Positions 53,380-64,000 of a stretch of DNA of 64,000 nucleotides are shown here, one piece after another. Source of the stretch: Bacillota bacterium (GTDB lineage: Bacteria > Bacillota > Bacilli > Paenibacillales > NBRC-103111); the NCBI GenBank assembly GCA_023386955.1, contig JAEWIS010000011.1, positions 22,694 through 86,693 of the forward strand, given 5' to 3'. Position 1 is the first letter of the stretch; each line of letters opens with the position of its first letter. The notes under the pieces were generated by a model. That model was not told the origin of the DNA. It made no database searches and saw only the letters and a program-made list of their open reading frames with translations. A program made the translations under genes and the position numbers.

Positions 53380-54936
53380 TCAGCTTTGACCGATTTTAGT
53401 GAGGAGCTCCTTCTCGGCGATGACGAACTGCATGGTGTAGGTTTGGGCCTGCCACAGCATGGCTGTGGACGGGTTCTTTTTGTATTCGTCCAAGGAGGTT
53501 TTGGCGGAATTCAAGGCGTTGTTCATCCGCTGGAGGACGGCTTTGTTCTCCTCTCCCCCCTCTTGGGCAACGGTGGACGACAGCTGGGACCAGGCGGTAT
53601 GGGCGGTGGCGATAGATTGCATAGTGGAAGCATCCGGTGCTCCCGGAATGCTTCCCGCCTCCAGATTCATCACCGTCAGGCGGTTGATGGATTCCACCAG
53701 CTTGTCGGACTGCTGGAGGTAGGATTTCAGCGTTTCCCCGTTGCCGTTCCAACGGACCTTGCTGACAGCGGGAACCGCATAAGCCTTCACGTAAATGTCC
53801 AGCTTGCTTTTTTCCTTGAGCTGATTACCCAGGGTCACGGCGCTTTCCTTATCGGCTGCCATGCCTGCGAATACATAATATTTGTCTGTTTGTTCACTGG
53901 CTGCGGCCAAACCTTTTTTCAGCAAATCGCTTTTGGCCTGATCCGCACCCTGTTGGGCGGAGAAGGTTCCGTTTTGGAGCAGCGAGTAGGTTTTGCCTGC
54001 ATATGCCATGGCGATCTCCTTGCCGGAGGAAGCCGCTGCTCCGGCCCCTGCCGCTGTGCCGCCGGCGGCATTCTGGACGTTTCCGTTTACCGGCAGCGCA
54101 TTCTGCCCTTGGCCGGCCGGATTTTGGGCCGTCTGGGCAGTGCTGCCTCCGCTTGTATCGTCCGGGCCGTTGAACAGGGACAGCGCCAGGAAACCCAGCA
54201 TCACCCCGGTCACCGCTGCTCCGGCAATAGCTGCGGTGATTTTCAGCCACGGGGTGCGGTTATGGCGCACATACCGGGGACCGCTGACCTCCGGCCCATC
54301 CCAGGCAGGGCCGCCCCAGGTAGGGCCATCGGGATCATTGCGGTCCTCGGCCTCCTGGTCCCAACGAACTGTCCGGCGCCGCACATAAGGGCCTTCCGGC
54401 TGAACGTCCCCCTCAAAGCCGGGGGTGCCGTCCTCCCGCAGCCATTCCTCATCCGCAGGCAGATTCGCCGTTTCGCGCAGCTGCTGCTCCCGGTAGCCGC
54501 GGCTGTCTTCGGCACTAGTCCGGCCCTCCGGCCTTCTGTAGCGGTAGCCGTCAGGCCGCCCCGAAATGGGATCCCCCATAGGACGGCGGCCTTCCCGTTC
54601 GTTGGACTCCCGGATCATGTCCTCGATCCGCTGGGTTTCCGCATCGAATGGGCTGCTCCACGCGCCAAAATCCGTCGTATACTGGTTCAGGCTCTGATAA
54701 TCCCGGATTTCCCGCTGCTGGGAGGGACCACGTGAGCCCTTCTGCTGCCAATAGTCCTCCTGGCTTCCGGAAGCGTCCTCTTGCTCCGGCCCCTTCTGCT
54801 CCTCCACCACCTGGTACTCCTCCTGGAACAAAGGAATCACTCTATTGGGCTCGCGTCCGTTCCCGGCATCATTCACTCCGTCATTCCGCTTGTCCTTATC
54901 CCCGTCAAAACGGTATGTGATTCTTGCTTTATTCAT
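53380..54936 (-). CDS. SPOR-domain membrane protein in the spoIIB position
   Basis: 518-residue bitopic membrane protein. A long charged, disordered cytoplasmic part (residues 1-225, rich in Glu, Arg, Pro) precedes one membrane segment (about 232-255, KITAAIAGAAVTGVMLGFLA). An extracellular Gly/Ala/Asn linker follows, and then a SPOR-like domain (about 310-390, YSLLQNGTFSAQQGADQAK; YYVFAGMAADKESAVTLGNQL) that binds glycan strands lacking stem peptides. A helical tail ends the protein. AAGGAGAG precedes the ATG. Position between murC/folC and maf matches SpoIIB, a sporulation septum protein of Bacillus; equivalence is inferred from synteny and architecture, since sequence similarity cannot be scored here. 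Confidence 0.8.
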   Translation of the reverse strand: MNKARITYRFDGDKDKRNDGVNDAGNGREPNRVIPLFQEEYQVVEEQKGPEQEDASGSQEDYWQQKGSRGPSQQREIRDYQSLNQYTTDFGAWSSPFDAETQRIEDMIRESNEREGRRPMGDPISGRPDGYRYRRPEGRTSAEDSRGYREQQLRETANLPADEEWLREDGTPGFEGDVQPEGPYVRRRTVRWDQEAEDRNDPDGPTWGGPAWDGPEVSGPRYVRHNRTPWLKITAAIAGAAVTGVMLGFLALSLFNGPDDTSGGSTAQTAQNPAGQGQNALPVNGNVQNAAGGTAAGAGAAASSGKEIAMAYAGKTYSLLQNGTFSAQQGADQAKSDLLKKGLAAASEQTDKYYVFAGMAADKESAVTLGNQLKEKSKLDIYVKAYAVPAVSKVRWNGNGETLKSYLQQSDKLVESINRLTVMNLEAGSIPGAPDASTMQSIATAHTAWSQLSSTVAQEGGEENKAVLQRMNNALNSAKTSLDEYKKNPSTAMLWQAQTYTMQFVIAEKELLTKIGQS

Positions 54937-55023
54937 CCGTATCTCTCCTTGTCCAACTCATCGATAGTTTACTTTATGATAGAGATGGAAGAGTTAGAAC
55001 AGGGAAGTCCAAGTTATGGAGGC

Positions 55024-55073
55024 AAAAACGCCCCGGGCCGCCTCTTTAGGGAGGGATTCCGGGGCGTACTTTT
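55024..55073. terminator. Bidirectional Rho-independent terminator between murC and the SPOR gene
   Basis: ACGCCCCGG (55028-55036) pairs with CCGGGGCGT (55059-55067). T runs flank it on both strands (ACTTTTTT on plus, GTTTTTG on minus). It lies 10 bp past the murC stop. Confidence 0.85.
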
Positions 55074-55083
55074 TTCATTCCAT

Positions 55084-56469
55084 TTATTCCTCGCCGTACC
55101 TAGCCCGCAGATCCTTGGCCAACCGGTCGGCTACCTTCCAGATGTCGCCTGCACCCATCGTGATGACCAAATCACCGCTGGTTACCGTACTCTGCAAATA
55201 GTCGAACACATCATCCTTGGTGGGCAGATGGCGCACCTGCGGATTGCTGTTCTCCCGGATCAGGCCTGCCAGCCGGGCGGAGCTGATGCCTTCGATCTGC
55301 TGCTCTCCCGCCGGGCTGTAGATATCCGTCAGCACCACCTCATCGGCTTCCGGGAACGCTCTGCTGAACTGGTCCAGCAGGAAAAAGGTCCGGGTGTAGC
55401 GCTGGGGCTGGAAGACGGCCACAATCCGTTTGCCCGTTGCTCTGGCTGCGCTGATGGTGGCTTCAATCTCGGTGGGATGGTGGGCATAATCATCAATGAC
55501 CAGGATGCCACCCGACTCCCCCATCACCTGGAACCGGCGTTTGGCGCCGCGGAAGTCCACAATGGCCTCTGCGATCTGGCTGAAGCTTAAGCCAGCATCC
55601 AGGCAGACAATCAGGGTCGCCAGAGCGTTGTACACATTGTGCTTGCCGGGGACGGACAGCCTCATGGTCCCCAGAATCTCGTCTTTATGATGAACCGTGA
55701 ACTGGACCCTGCGGTCACCCAGAATCAGGTCATGGGCGGAATAATCCGCTCCTTTCCCCAGCCCGTAGGTAACGGCCTTGCCGCCCAGTTCAGGAAGCAT
55801 GGCTTCGATATAAGGATCGTCGGCGCATACCACCGCCTTGCCGTCCGATTTGACTTGGCTCAGGAAACGGGCATAAGCGCTTTTAAGCTTTTCGAAATCC
55901 CCGTCGTAATGCTCCAGATGATCCGCTTCAATGTTGGTGACCACGCCCAGGTAGGGGTGGTACTGCAGGAAGGTGCCGTCGCTTTCATCCGCTTCGGCCA
56001 CTACATAGTCGCCCTTGCCCGCCTTGGCGTTGCTGCCAAGATTAAGGATTTCGCCCCCGATAATATACGTCGGATCCATTCCGCACTGCTCCAGCACCAG
56101 CGAAATCATGGAGGAGGTGGTGGTTTTGCCGTGGGCGCCTGCAACCGCAACGCCCTTCTTGGTATTCAACAGCCGGGCCAGCATCTCCGAGCGGTGGATA
56201 ACGGGAATATTCAGCTCTTCCGCACGTTTGATCTCCACATTATCCTTGGACAGCGCGGTGGAATACACGACCAGGTCGGCCCCTTGCACATGCTCGGCTT
56301 CGTGGCCGATGAACACGTCGGCTCCCTTTTTGGCCAGCTTCTCGGTCAATTCCTGCTGCGCCAGGTCGGACCCCGACACATGGAAGCCCATTTCCAGCAT
56401 AACTTTGGCGATGGCGCTCATCCCATAACCGCCAATTCCTATAAAATGAACGTGCTCCGAAGTGTTCAC
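55084..56469 (-). CDS. murC: UDP-N-acetylmuramate--L-alanine ligase
   Basis: 461-residue cytoplasmic Mur ligase adding the first amino acid of the peptidoglycan stem, using ATP. Motifs in order: the Rossmann opening FIGIGGYGMSAIAKVML; ATP loop AGAHGKTTTSSM (about 110-121); EADESDGTFL; NIEADHLEHY; PGKHNVYNALA; and the C-terminal DDYAHHPTEIEAT. Length and order are normal for MurC. It starts 7 bp after folC ends, forming folC-murC, and a terminator follows. Confidence 0.97.
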   Translation of the reverse strand: MNTSEHVHFIGIGGYGMSAIAKVMLEMGFHVSGSDLAQQELTEKLAKKGADVFIGHEAEHVQGADLVVYSTALSKDNVEIKRAEELNIPVIHRSEMLARLLNTKKGVAVAGAHGKTTTSSMISLVLEQCGMDPTYIIGGEILNLGSNAKAGKGDYVVAEADESDGTFLQYHPYLGVVTNIEADHLEHYDGDFEKLKSAYARFLSQVKSDGKAVVCADDPYIEAMLPELGGKAVTYGLGKGADYSAHDLILGDRRVQFTVHHKDEILGTMRLSVPGKHNVYNALATLIVCLDAGLSFSQIAEAIVDFRGAKRRFQVMGESGGILVIDDYAHHPTEIEATISAARATGKRIVAVFQPQRYTRTFFLLDQFSRAFPEADEVVLTDIYSPAGEQQIEGISSARLAGLIRENSNPQVRHLPTKDDVFDYLQSTVTSGDLVITMGAGDIWKVADRLAKDLRARYGEE

Positions 56470-56476
56470 GCGCGTC

Positions 56477-57919
56477 TCACCAGCCCTTTTCAGAATCGGT
56501 ATGATACAACATCCAGGTCCGAACGTCAGATATTAAGTACAATGTGCCCGATACAACCGCCAGGTCCCCGGGCGAAGTGAGAGCGGTAAGCCGCTCCAGC
56601 GCTTTTTTCCAGTCGGGCTCTATGATGATGGCAGGCTGCGGGGAGAGGCGGGACGCCAAAGGCATGGCAAGCTCCGCCAGCTTGGCGGCATCCAGTTTTT
56701 TATGGAAATCCGGTTCCGTAAAGATCACAGTGTCTGCTATAGGCAGTATATGCTCCAGATAGCCCGTATGATTCTTGGTGGAAATCATGCCCATCATCAG
56801 ATGAAGCTTCTGCCGGGCGTAGGCGCGTCCCTCCAGTGCCCGGGCAAGACTCTCCGCTCCTTCCGGATTATGGGCGCCGTCCAGGAGAACCCGGGGATTG
56901 GCGGAAATCAGCTCCAGCCGTCCGGGCCAGCGTGCCTCCGCAAAACCGGCATACAAGGAATCCTCTTCCAGCACCAGTGCCTGATACTGCCGCAGAACCT
57001 CAATCACCATCATTGCTACCGAAGCGTTCTTCAACTGATGGGGGCCATTCAGCCCCACAACCAGATTGTCGTACCGGCAAAACGGACCGTTCCAGTGAAT
57101 GCTCTGCCGGTTCAACTCCTCCGACTTCACCTCATAAGAAAACTGCCGCCCTAGTTCATACAAAGGCGCCTGCAGCTCCTTCGTTTTGGCGCGGATCACC
57201 TCCAGCACGGGTGGCTGATCGCAGGCCGTCACCACCGGCACTCCGGATTTGATAATCCCCGCCTTCTCCTCCGCCACCTTGGCCAGTGTGTCACCCAGAA
57301 TTTCCATATGATCATGCCCTACATTGGTAATGACACATATCACCGGAGTGACGATATTGGTGGAATCCAGTCTTCCCCCAAGCCCGGTTTCCCAGACTAC
57401 ATAATCCGGGTAGGTTACGGTACCGTAATACATCAAAGCCAGTGCCGTGGAAACCTCGAACATCGTGGGGGATTCCAGCTCTGTAGCAGCGATTTCCTCC
57501 ACAAGAGGCTTCAGCCGGCGGCAGAGGCGCAGCAGCTCCTCCTCCGGTATATCCAATCCGTTGTATTGGATCCGGTTGGTATACTTTTCGATATAAGGGG
57601 AGGTAAAGGTGCCTACATCATAGCCGTTAGCCAACAGCACCTTAGTCAGATAGGCGCAGGTGGAGCCCTTGCCGTTGGTGCCCGCCACATGAATAAACTT
57701 CAGTCTGCGCTCCGGGTGGTCCAGCATGTCCATCAGCCGCTCCATACGCTTCAGCCCGGGTTTCATCCCCAGGGATACCAGCCCGGTGATCCATTCCACC
57801 GCTTCCCGGTAATCCCCCAGCCCGGCTTCCGCGAACTCCGTATGCTCTCCCGTCTCCGGCTTTCCGCTGTGTTCCCGGTCCAAATCATTCCTATTGTCGA
57901 TCCGATTCTCATGTACCAT
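56477..57919 (-). CDS. folC: Folylpolyglutamate synthase/dihydrofolate synthase
   Basis: 480-residue Mur-ligase-family enzyme that adds glutamate to dihydropteroate or folate. Motifs: GLKRMERLMDMLDHPER, ATP loop VAGTNGKGSTCAYL, FTSPYIEKYTNRIQ, GLGGRLDSTNIV, ITNVGHDHMEILGDTL and LDGAHNPEGA. I chose ATG 57919 because AAGGGATG lies just upstream; ATG 57970 would extend it by 17 residues without a good site. The first 35 or so residues before YREAVEWI are charged and not part of the usual family core. It lies downstream of valS, as in Bacillus, with a MITE-like element between. Confidence 0.95.
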   Translation of the reverse strand: MVHENRIDNRNDLDREHSGKPETGEHTEFAEAGLGDYREAVEWITGLVSLGMKPGLKRMERLMDMLDHPERRLKFIHVAGTNGKGSTCAYLTKVLLANGYDVGTFTSPYIEKYTNRIQYNGLDIPEEELLRLCRRLKPLVEEIAATELESPTMFEVSTALALMYYGTVTYPDYVVWETGLGGRLDSTNIVTPVICVITNVGHDHMEILGDTLAKVAEEKAGIIKSGVPVVTACDQPPVLEVIRAKTKELQAPLYELGRQFSYEVKSEELNRQSIHWNGPFCRYDNLVVGLNGPHQLKNASVAMMVIEVLRQYQALVLEEDSLYAGFAEARWPGRLELISANPRVLLDGAHNPEGAESLARALEGRAYARQKLHLMMGMISTKNHTGYLEHILPIADTVIFTEPDFHKKLDAAKLAELAMPLASRLSPQPAIIIEPDWKKALERLTALTSPGDLAVVSGTLYLISDVRTWMLYHTDSEKGW

Positions 57920-58014
57920 GAGCTCATCCCTTATCACTATATGATCGGCTGTCCCTTCGGATACAGCCATCTGTCACGCTTGCGACGGATAATTGGCGAA
58001 AATTAGAAAAAGCT

Positions 58015-58150
58015 CCAGGGCGGATATATATTCACTGGACAACATTCACTACCGGGATAGGCTTGTCTTGGAAGCTCAAACACGTTTTGTCGGCCTCAAG
58101 CCAACCTATCCCTCTCGTTCATGTATGCGAATATATATTCATTCTTTATC
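58015..58150. mobile_element. Palindromic MITE-like element, copy 2 (about 135 bp)
   Basis: GGGATAGGCTTGTCTTGG (58054-58072) recurs in inverted form at about 58093-58113, and ATATATATTC (58025 on) recurs near 58130-58144, around a centre at CAAACACGTTTTGTC (58077-58091). The stretch 58060-58092 matches the reverse complement of 45518-45550 with only a few differences. It sits between valS and folC and may act as a hairpin barrier in that operon. Confidence 0.7.
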
Positions 58151-58208
58151 GCACAAGCGAGCCAGCGCCTTCATAAAGACGCTGACTCTGCTATGTCCGT
58201 TGCTTCAA

Positions 58209-60908
58209 TTAACCCTTCAGCTCCGCCAGGCGGGCTGCCACAATTTCACGTTTGGCGGAATAGTCGGCCATCTTGGCCTTCTCTTCCTCAATTACCTTGG
58301 CCGGAGCCTTGGCGACAAAACCTTCATTGGCCAGCTTCTTCTCGACACGCTCAACTTCGCTGTTGAGGCTCTGGATTTCCTTCTCCAGACGGGCAATTTC
58401 CTGGGCAATATCAATCAGACCTGCCAGAGGCAGATACAGCTCGGCTCCTGTTACCACAGCAGTCATGGCCTTGGCCGGCGCTTCCAGTGCGGTGTTCACT
58501 TCAAGCAGCGAGGTGCCGCAGAAGCGCTTCAGGTATTCCGTGTTCCGCTCCAAGGCCGCTTGGGCTTGGGTGTCTGCGGGCTTCAGCAGCAGCTCGATTT
58601 TTTTGGACATGGGCACATTCACTTCCGCCCGGATATTCCGCACCGAACGGATAATATCCATCAGGAAAGCCATCTCGCCAACAGCCTCCGGCGCTTCCAA
58701 GGCCGGGTCGTATTGCGGCCAATCGGACAGCATGATGGTCTCGCCTTCATGGGGCAGATGCTGCCAGATCTCTTCGCTGATAAACGGCATAAACGGATGG
58801 ATCAGGCGCAGCGTCCGGTCCAGCACATACGCGAGAACCGCTTGGGTGCTAGTCTTGGCTTCCACATCGGTGCCGTAGAGGGACAGCTTGGCGAACTCAA
58901 TGTACCAGTCGCACAGGTCATCCCAGATAAAGTTATACAAAAGCCGGCCGGTTTCGCCGAATTCGTATTGATCCATCAGCCGGGTAACATCCCGTACAGT
59001 CTCGTTCAGACGGTGAAGAACCCAACGGTCGGAGGTAGACAGCTTCCGGTTCAGGTGAACATCCGCAAGCTCCACACCCTCCAGATTCATCAGTGCAAAG
59101 CGGGAGGCATTCCAGATCTTGTTGGCAAAATTGCGGATTTGCTCCACCCGTTCCCACCGGAAACGAAGGTCCTGGCCTTGCGTGCTGCTGGTGGAAATCA
59201 TGAAGCGCATGGCGTCCGCGCCGTACTTCTCGATAACCTCCAACGGGTCCACACCGTTGCCCAGGGACTTGGACATCTTGCGTCCTTCCGAATCCCGCAC
59301 CAAACCGTGAATCAGCACATCCTTGAAGGGGATTTCATCGGTGAATTCCAATCCCATGAAGATCATCCGGGACACCCAGAACGGAATAATGTCATAACCC
59401 GTAACCAGCACGCTGGTGGGATAGTACCGCTTCAGATCATCGGTAGCTTCCGGCCAGCCCAGTGTGGAGAACGGCCACAGCCCGGAGCTGAACCAGGTAT
59501 CCAGCACATCCTCGTCCTGGCGGATTTGGGCGCTTCCGCACTTGGCGCAAGCCGTCACTTCTTCTTCGGAAACATGCAGCTCGCCGCAAGCCTCACAATA
59601 GTAGGCGGGAATCCGGTGGCCCCACCACAGCTGGCGGGAAATACACCAATCGCGGACATTTTCGATCCATTGCATATACGTCCGTTCAAAACGCTCCGTC
59701 ACAAAATGGGTGCCCTTACCGCTCTTCTGGGCGGCAATCGCCCGCTCCGCCAACGGCTTCATGGACACGAACCATTGCGTGGACAGGTACGGCTCAATGA
59801 CGGCGCCGCTGCGTTCGCTGTGGCCCACCTGATGCAGATGGTCCTCAATCTTTACCAGCACCCCCTGCTCCTTCAGATCGGCAACCAGCTGCTTGCGGCA
59901 TTCGAAACGGTCCTGCCCGTTGTATTTGCCAGCATTTTCGTTCATGGTGCCGGTTTCGTCCATAACCAGGACTTGAGGCAGATTATGGCGTCTGCCTACC
60001 TCGAAGTCGTTGGGGTCGTGGGCGGGGGTAATCTTAACCGCACCGCTGCCGAACTCTTTTTCCACATAGTCGTCTGCAATCACCGGAATTTCCCGGCCCA
60101 CAATTGGAAGCACCAATGTCTTGCCGATCAGATGGGCGTAGCGCTCATCCTTGGGGTTGACGGCTACCGCCGTATCGCCCAGCATGGTCTCCGGACGGGT
60201 GGTTGCCACGATGATGCTGCCGCTGCCGTCCTTCAAGGGATACTCCAGGTGATACAGATGCCCCTGCACTTCCTTATATTCCACTTCAATATCCGACAAG
60301 GCCGTACGGGCTGCCGGGTCCCAGTTGATGATATATTTGCCCCGGTAAATCAGGCCCTTCTCATACAGCTTGACGAACACCTGGCGGACTGCCTTGTTCA
60401 GGCCCTCATCCAGGGTAAACCGCTCCCGGGAATAATCCAGCGCCAGGCCCATTTTGGCCCATTGGTCGCGGATAATGTCGTTATAGTGCCCTTTCCACTC
60501 CCACACCTTCTCCAGGAACTTCTCCCGGCCCAGATCATAGCGGGTAATCCCTTCGGCACGGAGCTTCTGCTCCACCTTGGTTTGGGTCGCGATTCCGGCA
60601 TGGTCCGAACCCGGCAGCCACAGGGTGTCGTAGCCCTGCATCCGCTTCATCCGGGTGAGAATATCCTGCAGGGTAAAATCCAGCGCATGCCCGATATGCA
60701 GCATTCCCGTTACATTCGGGGGCGGGATCACGATGGTGAAGATTTCCTTGTCCGGACGTTTGCCCGCTTCGAAATACCCGTTTTGCTTCCAATATTCATA
60801 CCACTTGGTTTCCGCTTCCTTCGGATCGTATGTGGTCGGCATGCCGCCGGCCGCTTTGGACGTGTCGGCTGCGGCTGTTTCCAGCGCTTCTTCATGCAGT
60901 TCTGCCAT
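58209..60908 (-). CDS. valS: Valyl-tRNA synthetase
   Basis: 899-residue class I synthetase that charges tRNA-Val. The HIGH motif appears as HIGHA in [19 protein letters not shown] (about residue 57), and KMSKS appears in [19 protein letters not shown] (about 525). The editing domain (about 150-400), with [19 protein letters not shown], is present. A Zn-binding-like [20 protein letters not shown] follows, and a C-terminal coiled coil ends the protein ([20 protein letters not shown]). ATG 60908 follows GGAGGGG by 6 nt. A T-box leader lies upstream. The usual length is about 880. Confidence 0.98.
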   Translation of the reverse strand: MAELHEEALETAAADTSKAAGGMPTTYDPKEAETKWYEYWKQNGYFEAGKRPDKEIFTIVIPPPNVTGMLHIGHALDFTLQDILTRMKRMQGYDTLWLPGSDHAGIATQTKVEQKLRAEGITRYDLGREKFLEKVWEWKGHYNDIIRDQWAKMGLALDYSRERFTLDEGLNKAVRQVFVKLYEKGLIYRGKYIINWDPAARTALSDIEVEYKEVQGHLYHLEYPLKDGSGSIIVATTRPETMLGDTAVAVNPKDERYAHLIGKTLVLPIVGREIPVIADDYVEKEFGSGAVKITPAHDPNDFEVGRRHNLPQVLVMDETGTMNENAGKYNGQDRFECRKQLVADLKEQGVLVKIEDHLHQVGHSERSGAVIEPYLSTQWFVSMKPLAERAIAAQKSGKGTHFVTERFERTYMQWIENVRDWCISRQLWWGHRIPAYYCEACGELHVSEEEVTACAKCGSAQIRQDEDVLDTWFSSGLWPFSTLGWPEATDDLKRYYPTSVLVTGYDIIPFWVSRMIFMGLEFTDEIPFKDVLIHGLVRDSEGRKMSKSLGNGVDPLEVIEKYGADAMRFMISTSSTQGQDLRFRWERVEQIRNFANKIWNASRFALMNLEGVELADVHLNRKLSTSDRWVLHRLNETVRDVTRLMDQYEFGETGRLLYNFIWDDLCDWYIEFAKLSLYGTDVEAKTSTQAVLAYVLDRTLRLIHPFMPFISEEIWQHLPHEGETIMLSDWPQYDPALEAPEAVGEMAFLMDIIRSVRNIRAEVNVPMSKKIELLLKPADTQAQAALERNTEYLKRFCGTSLLEVNTALEAPAKAMTAVVTGAELYLPLAGLIDIAQEIARLEKEIQSLNSEVERVEKKLANEGFVAKAPAKVIEEEKAKMADYSAKREIVAARLAELKG

Positions 60909-60950
60909 GTGAATCCCCTCCGCCATTTCATTCAAATTGAGTTCAAGCCA

Positions 60951-61235
60951 ACAAAAAAAGCCCTCCGTCCTCATCAAAGGACGAAAGGCTAACGCTTCCG
61001 TGGTACCACCTTCATTCCGCGGCACAACCATAAGGGTACGCCTGCGGCACTCAATAAACGGATAACGGCCGTCTGCCGGCAAATTGTACACGGCACCCTC
61101 TCGGGTCCCTCCAATCTGCAGCTCCGGGGCGACTTCGTGGATGCTTGCTCCTACGCGGAACCTTGCAGCCGTTACCGGCTCCGCTCTCTGTGAAGGAAAA
61201 TCCGTCTACTACTCCCCATCCAAGCTTGTATGGAA
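60951..61235 (-). promoter_or_regulatory. T-box riboswitch leader for valS
   Basis: On the minus strand the T-box core reads GGTGGTACCACGGAAG (within 60996-61012). It is followed by a terminator stem (AGCCCTCCGTCC with GGACGAAAGGCT, 60959-60990) and seven T. Upstream, GGGGAGTAGTAGACGG (about 61203-61218) fits the stem I AGTA region. A valine codon GUC at 61133-61131 in CGAAGUCGCC is a good specifier candidate. Uncharged tRNA-Val would pair with it and favour antitermination. The specifier choice is by eye. Confidence 0.88.
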
Positions 61236-61379
61236 AATTTATATATTCTATGATATACGACTGCCGCACGTGAGTCAACAGGCAGGCTTACGTTTAGTAT
61301 GGGCAAGTTATGAAGGTTGTATGCACAGGAAGTTCCCCAATCGGGGAGCATATGGTAAAATATTCATATCATACGCGGA

Positions 61380-62453
61380 ATGGTGGATAGCGTGAATATG
61401 CTGCAGCAGAAGGGGCTTCCGGAAGAACGGGCGATTATCGACGATACAGTCATTAGACGGGTCAAACACTATATTGCCGGCAAACATCCCGGGTTCACTG
61501 CAGAGCAGCAGGAGGATGTGTTCTCCAATGCCATTCATCGGATCATCGATGTCCAGCTGCCGGAATTTGAGGAGAGCACCCGGGTCATACTCCGTCAGAG
61601 GCTGCTGGCACGTTTGAATCAGGAGGGGGCAGCGCCACTTTTGACCCAGGATGTGCTGGAGGCTTGCCTGCTGCTGGAGCTGGAGGAGCCTGCTCTTGCG
61701 CAGCTTGAGGTGTGGATGGGCAAACATCAAATGACTGCCGCTTCCAATCCTTCACCAACATCCCTCAATCCGGCATTGGTCAAAAAGGAGACGCTTTTGC
61801 AGGAGGGGTTTCCTCCGAAGGCCTCTGCCCATCCGGCTTCTTTCCCTGCGCTCCGCAGATTCCGGCAATTGGCCGGTGTTGTCATGCTCATGCTGCTTGT
61901 GTGGGCTGCAGGTGTTCCGGCTAAACCGGTTCTTTCCCCTGAAGCCGGCCCAAGTCCCTCCCTCTTTTTACCGTCCGCTGATTCTATGTCCCTGCCTATT
62001 GTTTCGGACTCCCCGCTTCCCCATGAGTATACCTACTACCCCATTGACACAGTGGAATTGAAGAGCTGGCTTCAGTCCCGCCGATCCTTGCTGGCTGAAG
62101 AGCCGTATTTTCCTGCAATTCTCGAAGCTGCTGAGAGGAACAACCTGAATCCGCTGCTTCTCTTCGCCATTACCGGACAGGAACAGGGTTATGTGCCCAA
62201 GGAAAAGAAGCATGCAAAGCAAATCGCGAACAATCCCTTCAATGTGCATCACAGCTGGCAGGCATTTAACACCAGTATTGCCGACTCGGCCCATATTGCC
62301 TCCAAAACCATCCTCTCTATCAGCCGTACCCGACCTGAGGGCGCTCATCCCATCCAATGGTTGAACACCCGGTATGCAGAGGATCCCGAATGGTGGGTAG
62401 GCGTCAACTCTATTTTTGAAAAGCTGCGCCGGGAAATCCCCGCTAAGCATTGA
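61380..62453 (+). CDS. Membrane-anchored glucosaminidase-like protein
   Basis: 357-residue protein. Residues 1-160 are a charged, helical cytoplasmic-type region; one membrane segment lies at about 163-182 (LAGVVMLMLLVWAAGVP). The extracellular part (about 225-357) resembles lysozyme-fold glucosaminidases: YFPAILEAAERNNLNPLLLFAITGQEQGYV (likely catalytic Glu in TGQEQG), then NNPFNVHHSWQAFNTSIADSAHIASKTIL and PIQWLNTRYAEDPEWW. It probably cuts peptidoglycan glycan strands close to the membrane. Start is uncertain: ATG 61380 has a poor site; ATG 61398 follows GGTGG by 11 nt. It is divergent from valS. Confidence 0.72.
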   Translation: MVDSVNMLQQKGLPEERAIIDDTVIRRVKHYIAGKHPGFTAEQQEDVFSNAIHRIIDVQLPEFEESTRVILRQRLLARLNQEGAAPLLTQDVLEACLLLELEEPALAQLEVWMGKHQMTAASNPSPTSLNPALVKKETLLQEGFPPKASAHPASFPALRRFRQLAGVVMLMLLVWAAGVPAKPVLSPEAGPSPSLFLPSADSMSLPIVSDSPLPHEYTYYPIDTVELKSWLQSRRSLLAEEPYFPAILEAAERNNLNPLLLFAITGQEQGYVPKEKKHAKQIANNPFNVHHSWQAFNTSIADSAHIASKTILSISRTRPEGAHPIQWLNTRYAEDPEWWVGVNSIFEKLRREIPAKH

Positions 62454-62844
62454 ACCTCCATTCTTCTATGGCGTGTTTGCAAACACGGCCTAAATCCCCG
62501 AATATTCGACCAAGCCCCCGTTTATTCTACCGGACCAGGAGTCCTACATCCCTTTTTCATGCATAGATTGTAATAACTGCTAATCGAAATGTCAGCCATC
62601 CGGCAACACACAGCGGTATTGCCTGCTTACCGGCAGCGTTGTGTGTTTGGGTGTGCTTCCCTCGTAAGAGCCGATTCCAACCCCTGGAAAAAGGAGGTGC
62701 AGCGTCTGTTTTACTCCCTTGAACGAACGGCAACCGCTTGAACAATCGTTCCTGTGATTTAGGCCGTGGACAACGCCTGCCAGTGTTCTTGATAACTTTG
62801 CAAAAGCCCCTGGGATCTAAAATAAACAGGAGTGGATGACTTAA
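62454..62844. other. Non-coding stretch with a perfect 16-bp palindrome
   Basis: The 391 bp between the glucosaminidase-like gene and the collagen-like gene contain CGTGTTTGCAAACACG (62472-62487), a perfect palindrome that could be an operator or a weak terminator hairpin (no T run). A GGAGG-like tract at about 62691 is not followed by a usable start. No other feature could be supported. Confidence 0.5.

Positions 62845-64000
<1,156 letters not shown>

Noticed and set aside
57993..60992. Long plus-strand reading frame of 999 codons opposite valS
   Set aside because: It is the complement of a clear valS gene, has no recognisable domain and no plausible start site; a by-product of GC-rich codon use.
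60909..61091. N-terminal extension of valS
   Set aside because: These codons run through the T-box terminator and antiterminator; the real start follows GGAGGGG at 60908.
62472..62487. Palindrome as terminator of the glucosaminidase-like gene
   Set aside because: No T run follows, so only a possible hairpin or operator is recorded.

Overview
The window looks like the chromosome of a Paenibacillus-type endospore-forming firmicute. Grounds: two CUT1 sugar ABC systems without their own ATPase and with DUF3502-type binding proteins, several YesM/YesN-type sensor-regulator pairs, S-layer (SLH) anchored enzymes, a Gly-X-Thr collagen-like protein, strong GGAGG-type ribosome sites, a T-box before valS, and the gene order valS-folC-murC-SPOR protein(spoIIB position)-DUF4321-maf, which resembles the folC-spoIIB-maf neighbourhood of Bacillus. 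No tRNA, rRNA, CRISPR array, prophage or transposase gene was seen.

Region 1 (about 0.6-32.5 kb) is a polysaccharide-utilisation locus, nearly all on the minus strand. It has two complete sets of binding protein plus two permeases (605-4190 and 25760-29134). Between them lie three right-handed beta-helix proteins (one of about 2000 residues with SLH domains, one of about 1760 residues with a duplicated N-terminal module), a GH35-like beta-galactosidase, a six-hairpin glycosidase, an SGNH esterase and a membrane-anchored AraC regulator. A divergent response regulator/histidine kinase pair (29433-32461) and a cre-like site sit at its head. The likely substrate is an acetylated, galactose-containing plant polysaccharide such as a pectin; this is inference.

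Region 2 (32.5-36.6 kb) carries a secreted stalk-domain protein, an MFS transporter and a winged-helix regulator. Region 3 (36.8-45.3 kb) is a xylose-type transport locus. A membrane-tethered sugar-binding sensor, a histidine kinase and a YesN-type regulator form one overlapping operon, followed by xylF-, xylG- and xylH-like genes. cre sites precede both transcription units.

Region 4 (45.4-50.7 kb) is the most unusual. It is a four-gene operon with ATGA overlaps: a MutS2-like ATPase that keeps a KOW-like segment but lacks the Smr nuclease domain, an ABC ATPase and two ABC-2 permeases. A strong promoter, an 11-codon leader peptide and a roughly 390-nt leader with terminator-like hairpins precede it. 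This is the arrangement expected of an operon induced by ribosome-targeting antibiotics. It lies beside maf, where radC-mreB is found in Bacillus.

Region 5 (50.7-62.5 kb) is housekeeping: maf, DUF4321, an SLH amidase, a SPOR protein, murC, folC, valS with its T-box, and a membrane-anchored glucosaminidase-like protein. The window ends inside a collagen-like spore or surface protein. Intergenic regions are rich in small repeats: 42-, 51- and 52-bp tandem arrays, two clusters of a 23-bp element in a two-direct plus two-inverted layout, and two copies of a palindromic MITE-like element.
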